Below are positions 19,682-28,522 of a DNA stretch of 64,000 nt, piece by piece. Position 1 is the first letter of the stretch, and every line of letters starts with the position of its first letter. Location of the stretch: positions 372,001 to 436,000 of the forward strand of contig NZ_JAFFZE010000004.1 in assembly GCF_025165815.1 (NCBI RefSeq), given 5' to 3'. This DNA comes from Actinophytocola gossypii. Its GTDB lineage: Bacteria > Actinomycetota > Actinomycetes > Mycobacteriales > Pseudonocardiaceae. A model generated the notes under the pieces. It searched no databases. It saw nothing but the letters and a program-made list of their open reading frames with translations, and had not been told where the DNA came from. A program made the translations under genes and the position numbers.

Positions 19682-20326
19682 ATGCGTACGCGCACCACGA
19701 GGCGGCGTGGCATCGTGGCACTGGTCGTCGCCACCATGGCCTGCCTGTTCGTCTTCACCCCGACGGCCTCGGCACACGGAACGATCGTCGGTCCGCCCAC
19801 CCGGGCCTACCAGTGTTGGGACGACTGGGGCAGCGACCACATGAATCCCGACATGCAGCAGCAGGATCCCATGTGCTACCAGGCCTTCCAGGCCAACCCG
19901 GACACGATGTGGAACTGGATGAGCGCGCTGCGGGACGGCCTCGGCGGGAACTTCCAGGGATCGACCCCCGACGGTCAGCTGTGCAGCAACGGCCTGTCCC
20001 GCAACAACTCGCTGAACCTCGCGGGGCCGTGGAAGACCACCACCATCAACGACAACTTCACGATGCACCTGCACGACCAGGCCGCCCACGGGGCGGACTT
20101 CTTCCGGGTCTACGTCAGCAAGCAGGGGTTCGACCCGACCACCCGGAGCCTCGGTTGGGGCGATCTCGACTTCATCACCCAGACCGGCAGCTACCCGCCG
20201 GCGAACGACATCACGTTCAACGTCCAGACCTCCGGCTACTCCGGACACCACGTCATCTTCACGATCTGGCAGGCATCCCACCTCGACCAGACCTACATGT
20301 GGTGCAGTGACGTGATCTTCAACTGA
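19682..20326 (+). CDS. AA10 lytic polysaccharide monooxygenase
   Basis: A 214-residue secreted copper enzyme that cleaves crystalline polysaccharide oxidatively. After signal cleavage at SA-HG the mature N-terminus is His32, one half of the copper-binding histidine brace; the second is His136 in DQAAHGADFFRVYVSK. The end CSDVIFN and the paired cysteines fit the AA10 core, with no added carbohydrate-binding module. ATG at 19682 has GGAG at a good distance; the in-frame ATG at 19667 has its GGAG too close. A CebR-type box upstream suggests a cellulose-active enzyme, although chitin activity cannot be ruled out. Confidence 0.95.
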   Translation: MRTRTTRRRGIVALVVATMACLFVFTPTASAHGTIVGPPTRAYQCWDDWGSDHMNPDMQQQDPMCYQAFQANPDTMWNWMSALRDGLGGNFQGSTPDGQLCSNGLSRNNSLNLAGPWKTTTINDNFTMHLHDQAAHGADFFRVYVSKQGFDPTTRSLGWGDLDFITQTGSYPPANDITFNVQTSGYSGHHVIFTIWQASHLDQTYMWCSDVIFN

Positions 20327-20336
20327 GTGGAACCGG

Positions 20337-20370
20337 ACGGCGGGGCCCGGCGCGAACCGGGCCCCGCCGT
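20337..20370. terminator. Bidirectional hairpin terminator between convergent genes
   Basis: A perfect 14-bp GC-rich stem (20337-20350 with 20357-20370) closes a 6-base loop. It sits between the stop codons of the LPMO gene and the convergent multidomain gene and can serve both. Confidence 0.88.
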
Positions 20371-20375
20371 TCGCC

Positions 20376-23300
20376 TCAGCTCAGCGGCTGGATCCAGATG
20401 TCGCGGAACTGCACGGCGTTCCCGTGGTCCTGCAACCGGATCGCGCCGGTCGACGGGCCCTCGGGGATGCTGCCGCCGGTGACGCCGGGGATGGCGAAGT
20501 TCCGGTGCACCACCTCGCCGTTCCACACCACCGTGACCCGGGCGTCCTCGACCTTGGTCCCCGCCTCGTCGTAGCGGGCGGCGCGGAACCAGATGTCGTA
20601 GGTCTGCCACGTCTCCGGTGGCTTCGCCGCGTTGACGTCCGGCGCCTTCCGCGTGTAGATCGCGCCGGCCTCGTTGTCGGCGAGCGTGGTGTCGCCGTAC
20701 GAGTCGAGGATCTGGACCTCGTAGCGCTCCTGCAGGTAGACGCCGCTGTTGCCGCGGTCCTGGCCGGTCACGTCCGGCGGCAGTTGCGGCACCTTGAACT
20801 CGACGTGCAGCCGGAAGTCGCCGAACGCGTCCTTGGTCCGCAGGTCACCGCCGTTGACCTCCATCGCGTTCCGGCCGACCATGGGCCAGCTCGCGAGCCG
20901 GCCGTCGGTGTGTCGCCATTCGTCGGTGTCCCCGCCGTCGAACAGGACGATCCGCTCCCCCGGCTTCCTGACCGAGATCAGGTCGAGGTTGACGTGCCCG
21001 GTGTCGCCCTCGTCCACCTTGTACTGGATCGTGTTGTGTCCTCGGCGCAGCCACACCTGTTCGGTCTTGGTTGCCCACTGTTCCCAGGTGACGGTGGTCG
21101 GCAGGACGGTCTGCCGCACCTTCCTGCCGTTGACGTACAGGCTCACGGACTTGTCGCCGGAGAAGGGGTTGGGCCCGTTCGAGTAGCGCAGCCCGATGTC
21201 GTGGCGACCCGTGCGGTACGCGGTGACGTGCATCGTGGTGGACGCGCCCTGCTCGCCGAACCTGTCGACGAACCCGATGCCGGTGTAGCCGGAGTGGTCG
21301 GTGTTCACGCCCGCCCCGCCCTCGCGGTGACCCTCCTCGGCCTCGTAGAACACCTGGCGCTCGTGCCGGCCGGGGATCGCGTTGAGCGTGTACCAGGCCT
21401 CGGTGCTCCACAGCTCCTCGCCACCCTCGGCGGCGAACGGACGCGGCGAGCGCAGGTGCACGACGCGGTCGGTCCTGAGCCCCGGGATCTCCAGGACGAC
21501 GGTCCTGCGGTCGCGCGTGACGTGCGCGGAGGTGACGGCCAGCTCCTCCTCGTCGACCTTCGGGCCGCCGTACTGCTCGGTCGCGGCGTAGCGCCACTGG
21601 TTCACCTCGTACGCCGCGGCGGCGTCCTCGGCGATCTTCGTGACGGTGTCGTCGGACAGCGGTCGGGTGTAGGTGATCCGGAAGCCGTCCCTGGTGGCCT
21701 TCATCGACTTCATGTCGAAGGTGTTGGCGCCGTTCGGGGTCAGCTTCTGCAGGCCGAACTTGAGCTTTCCCTCCTGGCCCCAGTTGCCGTCCGCGCCGAG
21801 ACCGCCGACGTAGATCGCGCCGTCCGGCCCGATCGTCGTCTCGGTGAGGCCGACCTCCAGGCCCTGGGTGTGCCGGAACACCGCGCCCTGGTACTCGCCG
21901 TGCACCTTCTCCAGGTACGCGCGCTGCAGGCCGCCGTAGGTGACGTCGCCGATCAGCAGCTGGCCCCGGAACGGGCCGGACCGCATGGTCACCGGGGTGC
22001 TCGGCGAGTTCGCGATCTCGTTCTGCGGCAGCCACAGCACCGGCTTGGTCACCGGCTTGTGGTCGAACCGGCCGTCGGGGTTGGTGTAGTGGTTGAAGAA
22101 GCGGCCCGGCTCGACGTGCACCAGCTTGGACGCCGGCAGCCAGCCGCCCTGGTTGTCGGTCACGAAGACCTCGCCCTTGGGGCCCCAGCCGATGCCGTGC
22201 GGCGTGCGCAGGCCGCCCGCCAGGTAGGTGACCTTCCCGGTCCAGCGGTTCACCGCGATCGTGGTGCCGCGGTCGGCCGCGGGCTGCGGGTCGGTGGTCG
22301 CGCCGCCGTAGTCGATCGCGACCGACAGGTTCAGGTAGAAGTGGCCGTCACGGTAGAGCAGGCCGAACGCGAACTCGTGGAAGTTCCCGCTGAACGGCCA
22401 GGTGGCGACCGTGCGCTGCTCGTCGATCACGTCGTCGCCGTCGGTGTCGCGCAGCTCGGTGAGCTCGTGCTTCTGCGAGACGTAGATCCGCCCGTCGAGG
22501 ACCTTGAGCCCCATCGGCTCCCGCAGTCCGGTGGCGATCTTCTTGTAGGTCACCTGGGACGGGTCGGTGTCGCCGGTGACGCCGTCGAGGACGTAGACCT
22601 CGCCGAGGGTGTTGAGGCTGCCGCCCCAGGTGGCGATGACGAGCCTGCCGTCCTCGGTCCAGTCCATCGCGGACACCTGCGGCTCGAAGCCGTCCGGGCG
22701 CAGGTCGGTGAGCGTGTAGTCGGGGTTCACCGAGTTCAGCGGCAGGCCGTCGCCGGGGCTGTCGGTGATGCCCTCGCATTCCTTGCGCCCCGGCGCGGTC
22801 ACCCGCACCACGTCGGCGTCGGTGGACAGGACCGAGTTCGGCACCACGGCGAAGTCCGTGGCACCCGGCGGCCGCCAGCCGAGCCGGAGCACCTGCTCGC
22901 CACCCGCCTCGAAGTACTCGACCCGCAGCGAGTGGTAGCCGGCGGTCAGGGTGACGGTGCCGTCCTTGGGCTCCTCGCCGTGCAGGCCGTCGTGGTCGAT
23001 GACGAGTTGGTCGTCGATGTAGAGACGGGAGCCGTCGTCACTGGTCAGCCGGAACGTGTAGTCGCCCGCCTCGGCCACGTTGATGTTGCCGATGGCGTGG
23101 GTGACGAAGTTGCTCTCGAAGCCGAAGTCGGCCTGGGTGGTCCAGTCGATCGTCGGCATCAGCTTGTCGACGTTCGGGGTCTGGCCGGTCTTGAGGGTGC
23201 AGATCTCGCTCAACGGCACCTGCACGTCGAAGGTGCGCAGCGTGACGCCGGGCTCCTGGGGCGGCAGGTCCGCGGGCTGGGCGGCCGCGGCGGGCGCGGT

Positions 23301-23396
23301 CAGCGCCACGATCGAACCGAGGACGCCGGCACAGAGAAGACCGGCCAGCCCTCTTCTGCGATGACTTCCGCGATGACGCTCGGACGGTAAGAACAC
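20376..23396 (-). CDS. Secreted PA14 / sugar-dehydrogenase-like propeller / CBM / DUF1080 protein
   Basis: A 1006-residue exported protein with several modules. After a signal peptide (to about residue 39) there is a PA14 domain (about 50-200; GDYTFRLTSDDGSRLYIDDQLVI). A six-bladed propeller of the PQQ/glucose-sorbosone dehydrogenase type follows (about 225-560; GLREPMGLKVLDGRIYVSQ, GLRTPHGIGWGPKGEVFVTDNQG). A CBM6/35-like sandwich is at about 690-815 (VFYEAEEGHREGG...HVNLDLI). The C-terminal 3-keto-disaccharide hydrolase (DUF1080) domain spans about 815-1006 (NSGVYLQERYEVQILDSYG...GAIRLQDHG). GTG at 23396 follows AGGAGG. It probably binds and cleaves oxidised glycans at the cell surface. Confidence 0.88.
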   Translation of the reverse strand: MFLPSERHRGSHRRRGLAGLLCAGVLGSIVALTAPAAAAQPADLPPQEPGVTLRTFDVQVPLSEICTLKTGQTPNVDKLMPTIDWTTQADFGFESNFVTHAIGNINVAEAGDYTFRLTSDDGSRLYIDDQLVIDHDGLHGEEPKDGTVTLTAGYHSLRVEYFEAGGEQVLRLGWRPPGATDFAVVPNSVLSTDADVVRVTAPGRKECEGITDSPGDGLPLNSVNPDYTLTDLRPDGFEPQVSAMDWTEDGRLVIATWGGSLNTLGEVYVLDGVTGDTDPSQVTYKKIATGLREPMGLKVLDGRIYVSQKHELTELRDTDGDDVIDEQRTVATWPFSGNFHEFAFGLLYRDGHFYLNLSVAIDYGGATTDPQPAADRGTTIAVNRWTGKVTYLAGGLRTPHGIGWGPKGEVFVTDNQGGWLPASKLVHVEPGRFFNHYTNPDGRFDHKPVTKPVLWLPQNEIANSPSTPVTMRSGPFRGQLLIGDVTYGGLQRAYLEKVHGEYQGAVFRHTQGLEVGLTETTIGPDGAIYVGGLGADGNWGQEGKLKFGLQKLTPNGANTFDMKSMKATRDGFRITYTRPLSDDTVTKIAEDAAAAYEVNQWRYAATEQYGGPKVDEEELAVTSAHVTRDRRTVVLEIPGLRTDRVVHLRSPRPFAAEGGEELWSTEAWYTLNAIPGRHERQVFYEAEEGHREGGAGVNTDHSGYTGIGFVDRFGEQGASTTMHVTAYRTGRHDIGLRYSNGPNPFSGDKSVSLYVNGRKVRQTVLPTTVTWEQWATKTEQVWLRRGHNTIQYKVDEGDTGHVNLDLISVRKPGERIVLFDGGDTDEWRHTDGRLASWPMVGRNAMEVNGGDLRTKDAFGDFRLHVEFKVPQLPPDVTGQDRGNSGVYLQERYEVQILDSYGDTTLADNEAGAIYTRKAPDVNAAKPPETWQTYDIWFRAARYDEAGTKVEDARVTVVWNGEVVHRNFAIPGVTGGSIPEGPSTGAIRLQDHGNAVQFRDIWIQPLS

Positions 23397-23466
23397 TCTT
23401 CCTCCTTGAAGATCACCCGAGCCGGAGCTCGGCCGTCCCCCTCGGAGGATCTTTCCGCCTGATCAG

Positions 23467-23487
23467 CAAAAGTGGAAGCAACTTTTG
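23467..23487. promoter_or_regulatory. Inverted repeat in the AT-rich divergent region
   Basis: CAAAAGT (23467-23473) and ACTTTTG (23481-23487) are exact reverse complements 7 bases apart, within the 212-bp gap between the multidomain secreted protein and the O-methyltransferase. The surrounding 23460-23600 is unusually AT-rich and probably carries both promoters. The cognate regulator is unknown. Confidence 0.4.
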
Positions 23488-23608
23488 ATTACCTCCCACC
23501 TTCTTTTAGAGTTAATATGCAAAAGAACTACACACGGTCACCTTCTCATCAGATCTTCCCGAAACGACATTCGTTGTCAATTGACCGCCGGCCTGATAGA
23601 CATCGGGC

Positions 23609-24631
23609 ATGGCTGATCCGGAGACCCGCGGCGCCCTGGTCCACCTGGTGTTCGGCACGATGGCCGCGCAGGCCGTCCGCGCCGCCGTCCGGCTCGGCGT
23701 GCCGAACGCGCTCGCCGGCCGGGAACGCACCGCGCCGGAGGTGGCGGCCGACTGCGCGACCGACCCGGACGCGACCCGGCGGCTGCTGCGCGCGCTCGCC
23801 GCGCTCGATCTGCTGACCGAGACCGGCCCCGACACGTTCGCCCTCACCCCCGCCGGCGCCCTGCTGCGCAGCGACCAGCCCGGCTCGCTGCACGCGTTCG
23901 CCGAGATGTTCACCGACGAGACGATAACGGGCGCCTGGCAACGGCTCGACCACGCCGTGCGGACCGGGAACACCACGTTCGCCGACGTGTTCGGCACCGA
24001 CTTCTTCGCACACCTCAAGTCCCGGCCCGAACTGTCGGCCACGTTCAACGCATCGATGAGCCAGGGCACCGCGCTGGTCGCGGAGACGCTGCCGGCGCGC
24101 TACCCGTTCGAGCGGTTCCACACCGTCGCCGACATCGGCGGCGGGGACGGCACGCTGCTGGCCGCGATCCTCCGCGCGCACCCGCACCTGCGCGGCATCC
24201 TGTACGACACCGAGGAGGGCCAGGCCGAGGCCGGCGCCACCCTCGGCCCGGTCGCCGATCGCGTCGACCGGGCGACCGGCGACTTCTTCACCGGCGTCCC
24301 CGCCGGCGCCGACGTCTACCTGCTGAAGAGCGTCATCCACGACTGGCCGGACGACGCCTGCGCGACCATCCTCGACCACTGCCGCCGGGTCGTCCCCGCC
24401 GACGGCCGCCTGCTGATCGTCGAGCCGATCCTGCCCGACGTCGTCGACGAGGCGGCCCCGCCGGTGATGTACCTGAGCGACCTCAACATGCTCGTCAACC
24501 TCGGCGGCCGGGAACGCACCCGTGCCGACTTCGACGCCCTGTGCCGCCGCTGCGGCTTCGCGCTCACCGACGTCGTCGACCTGCCCCCGGCGGCCTTCCG
24601 CATCATCGAGGCCACTCCCGTCCAGCAGTGA
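23609..24631 (+). CDS. SAM-dependent O-methyltransferase (acetylserotonin/hydroxyneurosporene type)
   Basis: A 340-residue enzyme with an N-terminal winged-helix dimerisation domain (residues 8-100) and a C-terminal Rossmann methyltransferase domain. The SAM-binding motif is VADIGGGDGTLLAAIL (about 172-187), and the catalytic His is in LLKSVIHDWPDD (about 239). Such enzymes methylate hydroxyl groups of aromatic or polyketide metabolites in actinomycetes. It is a single gene flanked by unrelated units, so the substrate is open. No clear ribosome site is visible before the ATG. Confidence 0.9.
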   Translation: MADPETRGALVHLVFGTMAAQAVRAAVRLGVPNALAGRERTAPEVAADCATDPDATRRLLRALAALDLLTETGPDTFALTPAGALLRSDQPGSLHAFAEMFTDETITGAWQRLDHAVRTGNTTFADVFGTDFFAHLKSRPELSATFNASMSQGTALVAETLPARYPFERFHTVADIGGGDGTLLAAILRAHPHLRGILYDTEEGQAEAGATLGPVADRVDRATGDFFTGVPAGADVYLLKSVIHDWPDDACATILDHCRRVVPADGRLLIVEPILPDVVDEAAPPVMYLSDLNMLVNLGGRERTRADFDALCRRCGFALTDVVDLPPAAFRIIEATPVQQ

Positions 24632-25585
24632 TCAACCGCCGTTCAGCGGCAGCCAGGCGGTCTCCGGCGGCAGCGGCGCCCGCCCGCGGTTCGCGTCGGT
24701 GATCGCGGTGCGGAACGCGGCGGCGGCGGGCGACAGTGGTCGGTGCGGCACCTCGACCACCGCGATCCGGCGTTCCATCCTCGGGTCGCCGAGGGGGCGG
24801 TGGGCCAGACCGGCGAACCCGACCAGCGGCAGCACCAGGCCGGGTACCGCCGACACGCCGAGTCCGGCGGCGACCAGCCCGGCCACCGCGCTGATGTTGC
24901 GTGCCTCGACCGCGTTGCGGGGCGCGGTGCCCGACTCGGCGAACGCCCGGTCGAGGTGCTGGCGGATGCTGGTCGTGCGGTCGAACGCGATGAACGCCTC
25001 CCCCGCGAGGTCCGACCAGGACACCTCGGCGGCCGAGGCGAACGCGTGCCCCGGCGGGAACACGACACAGAACCGGTCCCGCGCCACCGGTGTCACGTCC
25101 AGGTCGTCGAGCGGCTCGCCGGTCGCGGACACCACGGTGATGGCGAAGTCGACCACCCCGGAGCGCACCCGGTCCAGCACCTCGGTGGCCAGGGCGTCCT
25201 CGATGGACAGTGCGACGCCCGGGTGCGCGCGCTGGTAGCCGGACACGATCGAGGGCAGCAGGATCGCCGCGAGCGAGGGCAGCGTCGCCACCCGCACCCG
25301 GCCGCGCCCGCCGTCGAGGAAGCCGGCGAAGTGCCGCAGGTTGGCGTCGAAGGTGGCGACCGTGGTGCGGGCGACGGCGACAAACTCCCGTCCGGCCGCG
25401 GTCGGTTCGAGGCGGCGCGTGGTCCGCCGGAACAGCGGCACGCCGAGCCTGCGCTCGACCTCCAGCACGGTCCGCGAGAGCGACGACTGGGCGGTCAGCA
25501 GCGTCTCGGCGGCGGCGGTGAAGCTGCCGGCGTCGTGCACGGCGACGACGACGCGCAGCTGCTGGACGGTCAGATCCATGCGCAC
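24632..25585 (-). CDS. LysR-family transcriptional regulator
   Basis: A 317-residue activator. The helix-turn-helix (residues 4-62) reads LRVVVAVHDAGSFTAAAETL followed by QSSLSRTVLEVERRLG, and the remainder is the type 2 periplasmic-binding-like effector domain. Start is GTG at 25585, or ATG two codons later. It is divergent from the CitM-type transporter operon and should control it with a carboxylate-like co-inducer. It ends tail to tail with the O-methyltransferase gene with no spacer. Confidence 0.92.
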   Translation of the reverse strand: MRMDLTVQQLRVVVAVHDAGSFTAAAETLLTAQSSLSRTVLEVERRLGVPLFRRTTRRLEPTAAGREFVAVARTTVATFDANLRHFAGFLDGGRGRVRVATLPSLAAILLPSIVSGYQRAHPGVALSIEDALATEVLDRVRSGVVDFAITVVSATGEPLDDLDVTPVARDRFCVVFPPGHAFASAAEVSWSDLAGEAFIAFDRTTSIRQHLDRAFAESGTAPRNAVEARNISAVAGLVAAGLGVSAVPGLVLPLVGFAGLAHRPLGDPRMERRIAVVEVPHRPLSPAAAAFRTAITDANRGRAPLPPETAWLPLNGG

Positions 25586-25587
25586 GA

Positions 25588-25612
25588 CGCATCAATCTAT
25601 CGGATACTGATG
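25588..25612. promoter_or_regulatory. LysR-type operator
   Basis: GCATCA (25588-25593) and TGATGC (25607-25612) are perfect reverse complements 13 bases apart, enclosing the T-N11-A dyad expected for LysR proteins. It abuts the LysR start and is 57 bp before the transporter start. Confidence 0.7.
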
Positions 25613-25669
25613 CTTGCCTGCGATGGCCAGTAGCCGGGATGGTGTGGTCCGGATCGCAGGAGGTCAAAG

Positions 25670-26953
25670 ATGCTCGCCGCGAGTGGTTTCGTCACGATCG
25701 CCCTGTTCCTGGTCGCGGTGCTGTCCCGCCGGGTCTCGGTGCTCATCGCGCTCACCGCGCTCCCGGTGCTGGTCGCACTGGTCACCGGGCACGGCGGGCA
25801 GCTGGGCACACTGATCGCCGACGGCCTGGTCACGGTCGCCCCGGTCGCGATCATGATCACCTTCGCGGTGCTGTACTTCAGCCTGATGGTCGACGCCGGG
25901 CTGTTCGACCCGGCCGTCGCTCGGGTGCTGCGCTGGGCGAAGGGCGACCCGCTGAAGATCACCATCGGCACGGCGGTGCTGACGCTGCTCGTGGCACTGG
26001 ACGGCGACGGCGCGTCCACGTTCCTGATCACCGTGTCCGCGCTGCTGCCGATCTACAAACGGCTCGGCATGCGCCGGCTCGTGCTCGCCGGCGTGATCTG
26101 CCTCGGCGCCGGCGTGATGAACCTGGTGCCGTGGGGCGGGCCGACCGCGCGGGCGATGGCTGCGCTGGACCTGTCCGCCGGCGAGGTGTTCGTGCCGGCG
26201 CTCCCCGCGATGGTGGCCGGCATCCTGTGGGTGCTCGTCGCGTCGTTCCTCATCGGACGGTCGGAGCGCAAACGGCTGGGCGTGATCGAGCTGGACGAGA
26301 TCGTGCCGGCACCGCAACCCCGCGCGGGCTGGGACAGGTTCCGGTTCTGGTTCAACGTGGTGCTGACGCTCGCGCTGGTCGGCGTGCTGTTGGCCCAGCT
26401 GATGGACCTCGAGGTCGTGTTCGTGCTGGCGTTCGTCGTCGCGGTGATCGTGAACCGTCCTTCGTGGACCCAGCAGCAGGACCTGTTCGCCCGGCACGGC
26501 AACAACGTCGTGCTGGTCACCACGATGATCTTCGCGGCCGGGGTGTTCACCGGGATCCTCAACGGCGCCGGCATGATCGAGGCGATGGCGCGGTGGCTGG
26601 TCGGCGTCATCCCGGACGGTGCCGGTGGCGCGCTCCCGGTGCTCGTCGCGGTGACCAGCATGCCGCTGTCGCTGGTCTTCACGCCCGACGCGTACTACTT
26701 CGGGGTGCTGCCGGTGCTGGCGGAGACCACGACCGCCCTGGGCGGCGACCCGGCCGAGGTCGCGACCGCGGCCATCCTCGGGCAGATGACGACCGGCTTC
26801 CCGTTGTCGCCGCTGACCGCGTCCACGTTCATCCTGGTCGGCATGAGCGGGGTCGACCTGGGGGCGCACCAGCGGTTCATCTTCAAGTGGGCGTTCGGCA
26901 CGACGCTGGTGATGACCGCCGTCGCGCTCGTGACCGGCGCCATCTCGTTCTAG
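25670..26953 (+). CDS. CitM-family (CitMHS) carboxylate/proton symporter
   Basis: A 427-residue membrane protein with about eleven hydrophobic segments. It matches the Mg2+- or Ca2+-citrate: H+ symporter family through VALDGDGASTFLITVSALLPIYKRLGM (about 104-130), LVPWGGPTARAMAAL and LSPLTASTFILVGMSGVDLGAHQRF near the end. AGGAGG lies 7 bases before the ATG. It is first in an operon with the AtuA-like pair and a CocE-type hydrolase under the divergent LysR. Citrate is the family substrate; the operon context suggests another carboxylate. Confidence 0.9.
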   Translation: MLAASGFVTIALFLVAVLSRRVSVLIALTALPVLVALVTGHGGQLGTLIADGLVTVAPVAIMITFAVLYFSLMVDAGLFDPAVARVLRWAKGDPLKITIGTAVLTLLVALDGDGASTFLITVSALLPIYKRLGMRRLVLAGVICLGAGVMNLVPWGGPTARAMAALDLSAGEVFVPALPAMVAGILWVLVASFLIGRSERKRLGVIELDEIVPAPQPRAGWDRFRFWFNVVLTLALVGVLLAQLMDLEVVFVLAFVVAVIVNRPSWTQQQDLFARHGNNVVLVTTMIFAAGVFTGILNGAGMIEAMARWLVGVIPDGAGGALPVLVAVTSMPLSLVFTPDAYYFGVLPVLAETTTALGGDPAEVATAAILGQMTTGFPLSPLTASTFILVGMSGVDLGAHQRFIFKWAFGTTLVMTAVALVTGAISF

Positions 26954-26961
26954 GGGGACGT

Positions 26962-28233
26962 GTGCGGACCACCAGGATCGGCAGCGGGGCCGGCTTCTCC
27001 GGCGACCGGATCGAGCCGGCGGAGGACCTCCTGCGCCGGGCCGGGCTGGCGGACCTGGTGCTGGAGTGCCTCGGCGAGCGGACCGTCGCCCAGGCGCAGC
27101 AACGCAGGCTCGCCGACCCGTCGCTGGGCTACGAGCGGCGCCTGCCCGCCCGGTTCACCCGGCTGCTGCCGCTCGCGGCAGCGCACGGCGTGCGGGTGAT
27201 CACGAACATGGGTGCGGCGAACCCGTTGGCGGCCGGGCGGGTCACGGTGTCCATCATGGACTCGCTCGGTCTGCGTGGCCGGGTCGCGGTGGTCACCGGC
27301 GACGACGTGCTGCCCGTCCTCGACCTGGACGCGCCCGCGTGGGAGACCGGCCGGCCGCTGCGCGAGCACGGTGAGATCGTGTCGGCGAACGCGTACCTCG
27401 GTGCGGACGCGCTGCTGCCCGCGCTGGCCGCGGACGTGGTGCTCACCGGCCGGGTGGCCGACCCGTCGCTGTTCCTCGCGCCGCTGGCGGACCGGCTCGG
27501 CTGGGACCTGGCCGACGTGCCCCTGGCCGCGGCGGGCACGCTGGTCGGGCACCTGCTGGAGTGCGCGGGCCAGCTCACCGGGGGCTACTTCGCCGACCCC
27601 GGTTTCCAGGACGTGCCGGACCTGGCCGAGCTGGGGTTCCCGTACGCGGACGTCGCCGCCGACGGCACCGCGGCGTTCGGCAAGCTCCCCGGCACCGGCG
27701 GGCTGCTGTCCCGGGCGACCGTGCGGGAGCAGCTGCTGTACGAGATCACCGACCCCGCCGCGTACCTGACCCCGGACGTCACGCTGGACGTGCGGGGCGT
27801 GCGGGTCACCGACGACGTGCGGGTCTCCGGCGCGCGCGGCGCCGCGCGCCCGGACACGCTGAAGGTGAGCGTCGGCTACCGCGCCGGGTCCAAGGTGGAG
27901 GCCGAGATCTCCTACGTCGGCCCGAACGCGGCCGCCCGCGGCGCGCTCGCCGCCGACATCGTCGCGCGCCGGCTGGCCGGCATGCCGGTGCGGGCCGAGG
28001 TGCTCGGCGGCGAGACCGACTGCCGGCTGCGGGTTGCGGCCATCGGCCACGACGGGTCGCTGCTGGACCGGGTCGCCGACGAGGTGGAGTCCCTGTACAC
28101 CAACGGTCCCGCCGGCGGCGGCGGGTTCCGGGCACACGTCACCGAGGTCATCGGCATCGCGTCCACCACGATCCCGCGCGCGGCCACCCACCCCGAGGTC
28201 ACCTTCCTGGAGGCGCCCGATGCTGCTGCATGA
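26962..28233 (+). CDS. Acyclic terpene utilisation AtuA-like protein, large domain (DUF1446)
   Basis: A 423-residue protein matching the DUF1446/AtuA family. Typical segments are IGSGAGFSGDRIEPAEDLL at the N-terminus, ITNMGAANPLAAG, VLTGRVADPSLFLAPL and VGHLLECAGQLTGGYFADP. The family is tied to breakdown of acyclic terpenes and related branched acids, with unknown chemistry. GTG at 26962 has GGGGGA at 26953-26958. The C-terminal ferredoxin-like domain of full-length AtuA is missing here and is encoded by the next gene, which overlaps by 14 bp. Confidence 0.88.
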   Translation: MRTTRIGSGAGFSGDRIEPAEDLLRRAGLADLVLECLGERTVAQAQQRRLADPSLGYERRLPARFTRLLPLAAAHGVRVITNMGAANPLAAGRVTVSIMDSLGLRGRVAVVTGDDVLPVLDLDAPAWETGRPLREHGEIVSANAYLGADALLPALAADVVLTGRVADPSLFLAPLADRLGWDLADVPLAAAGTLVGHLLECAGQLTGGYFADPGFQDVPDLAELGFPYADVAADGTAAFGKLPGTGGLLSRATVREQLLYEITDPAAYLTPDVTLDVRGVRVTDDVRVSGARGAARPDTLKVSVGYRAGSKVEAEISYVGPNAAARGALAADIVARRLAGMPVRAEVLGGETDCRLRVAAIGHDGSLLDRVADEVESLYTNGPAGGGGFRAHVTEVIGIASTTIPRAATHPEVTFLEAPDAAA

Positions 28234-28522
28234 GCTGGCCCACTGCCGCGCGGGCGACAAGGGCAACACGGCCACCCTGTCGGTCTTCCCCCGCGCGGAC
28301 GCCGACTACGCGCTGCTCGCCCGAGTCCTCACCGCGGAGCGGGTCCGGGCGCACCTGGCGGAGTTCGTCGCCGGCGAGGTCGTCCGGCACGAGCTGCCGG
28401 ACCTGTGCGCCCTGCACTTCGTGTGCCACGAGATCGTCGACGGCGGGGTCACCACCTCGCTCGCGCTCGACACCCACGGCAAGTCGGTCAGTTCCCGCCT
28501 GCTCGCACTGGAGATCCAATGA
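28220..28522 (+). CDS. AtuA-related small protein (separate C-terminal domain)
   Basis: A 100-residue protein equivalent to the C-terminal domain of longer AtuA proteins: HELAHCRAGDKGNTATLSVF at the start and LCALHFVCHEIVDGGVTTSLALDTHGKS near the end. It probably forms a complex with the DUF1446 protein encoded just upstream, whose 3' end it overlaps by 14 bp. Its own stop overlaps the hydrolase start (ATGA). Enzymatic role unknown. Confidence 0.85.
   Translation: MLLHELAHCRAGDKGNTATLSVFPRADADYALLARVLTAERVRAHLAEFVAGEVVRHELPDLCALHFVCHEIVDGGVTTSLALDTHGKSVSSRLLALEIQ

Noticed and set aside
20424-23390. A 988-codon plus-strand frame
   Set aside because: Antisense shadow of the multidomain secreted protein, whose domains are clear on the minus strand.
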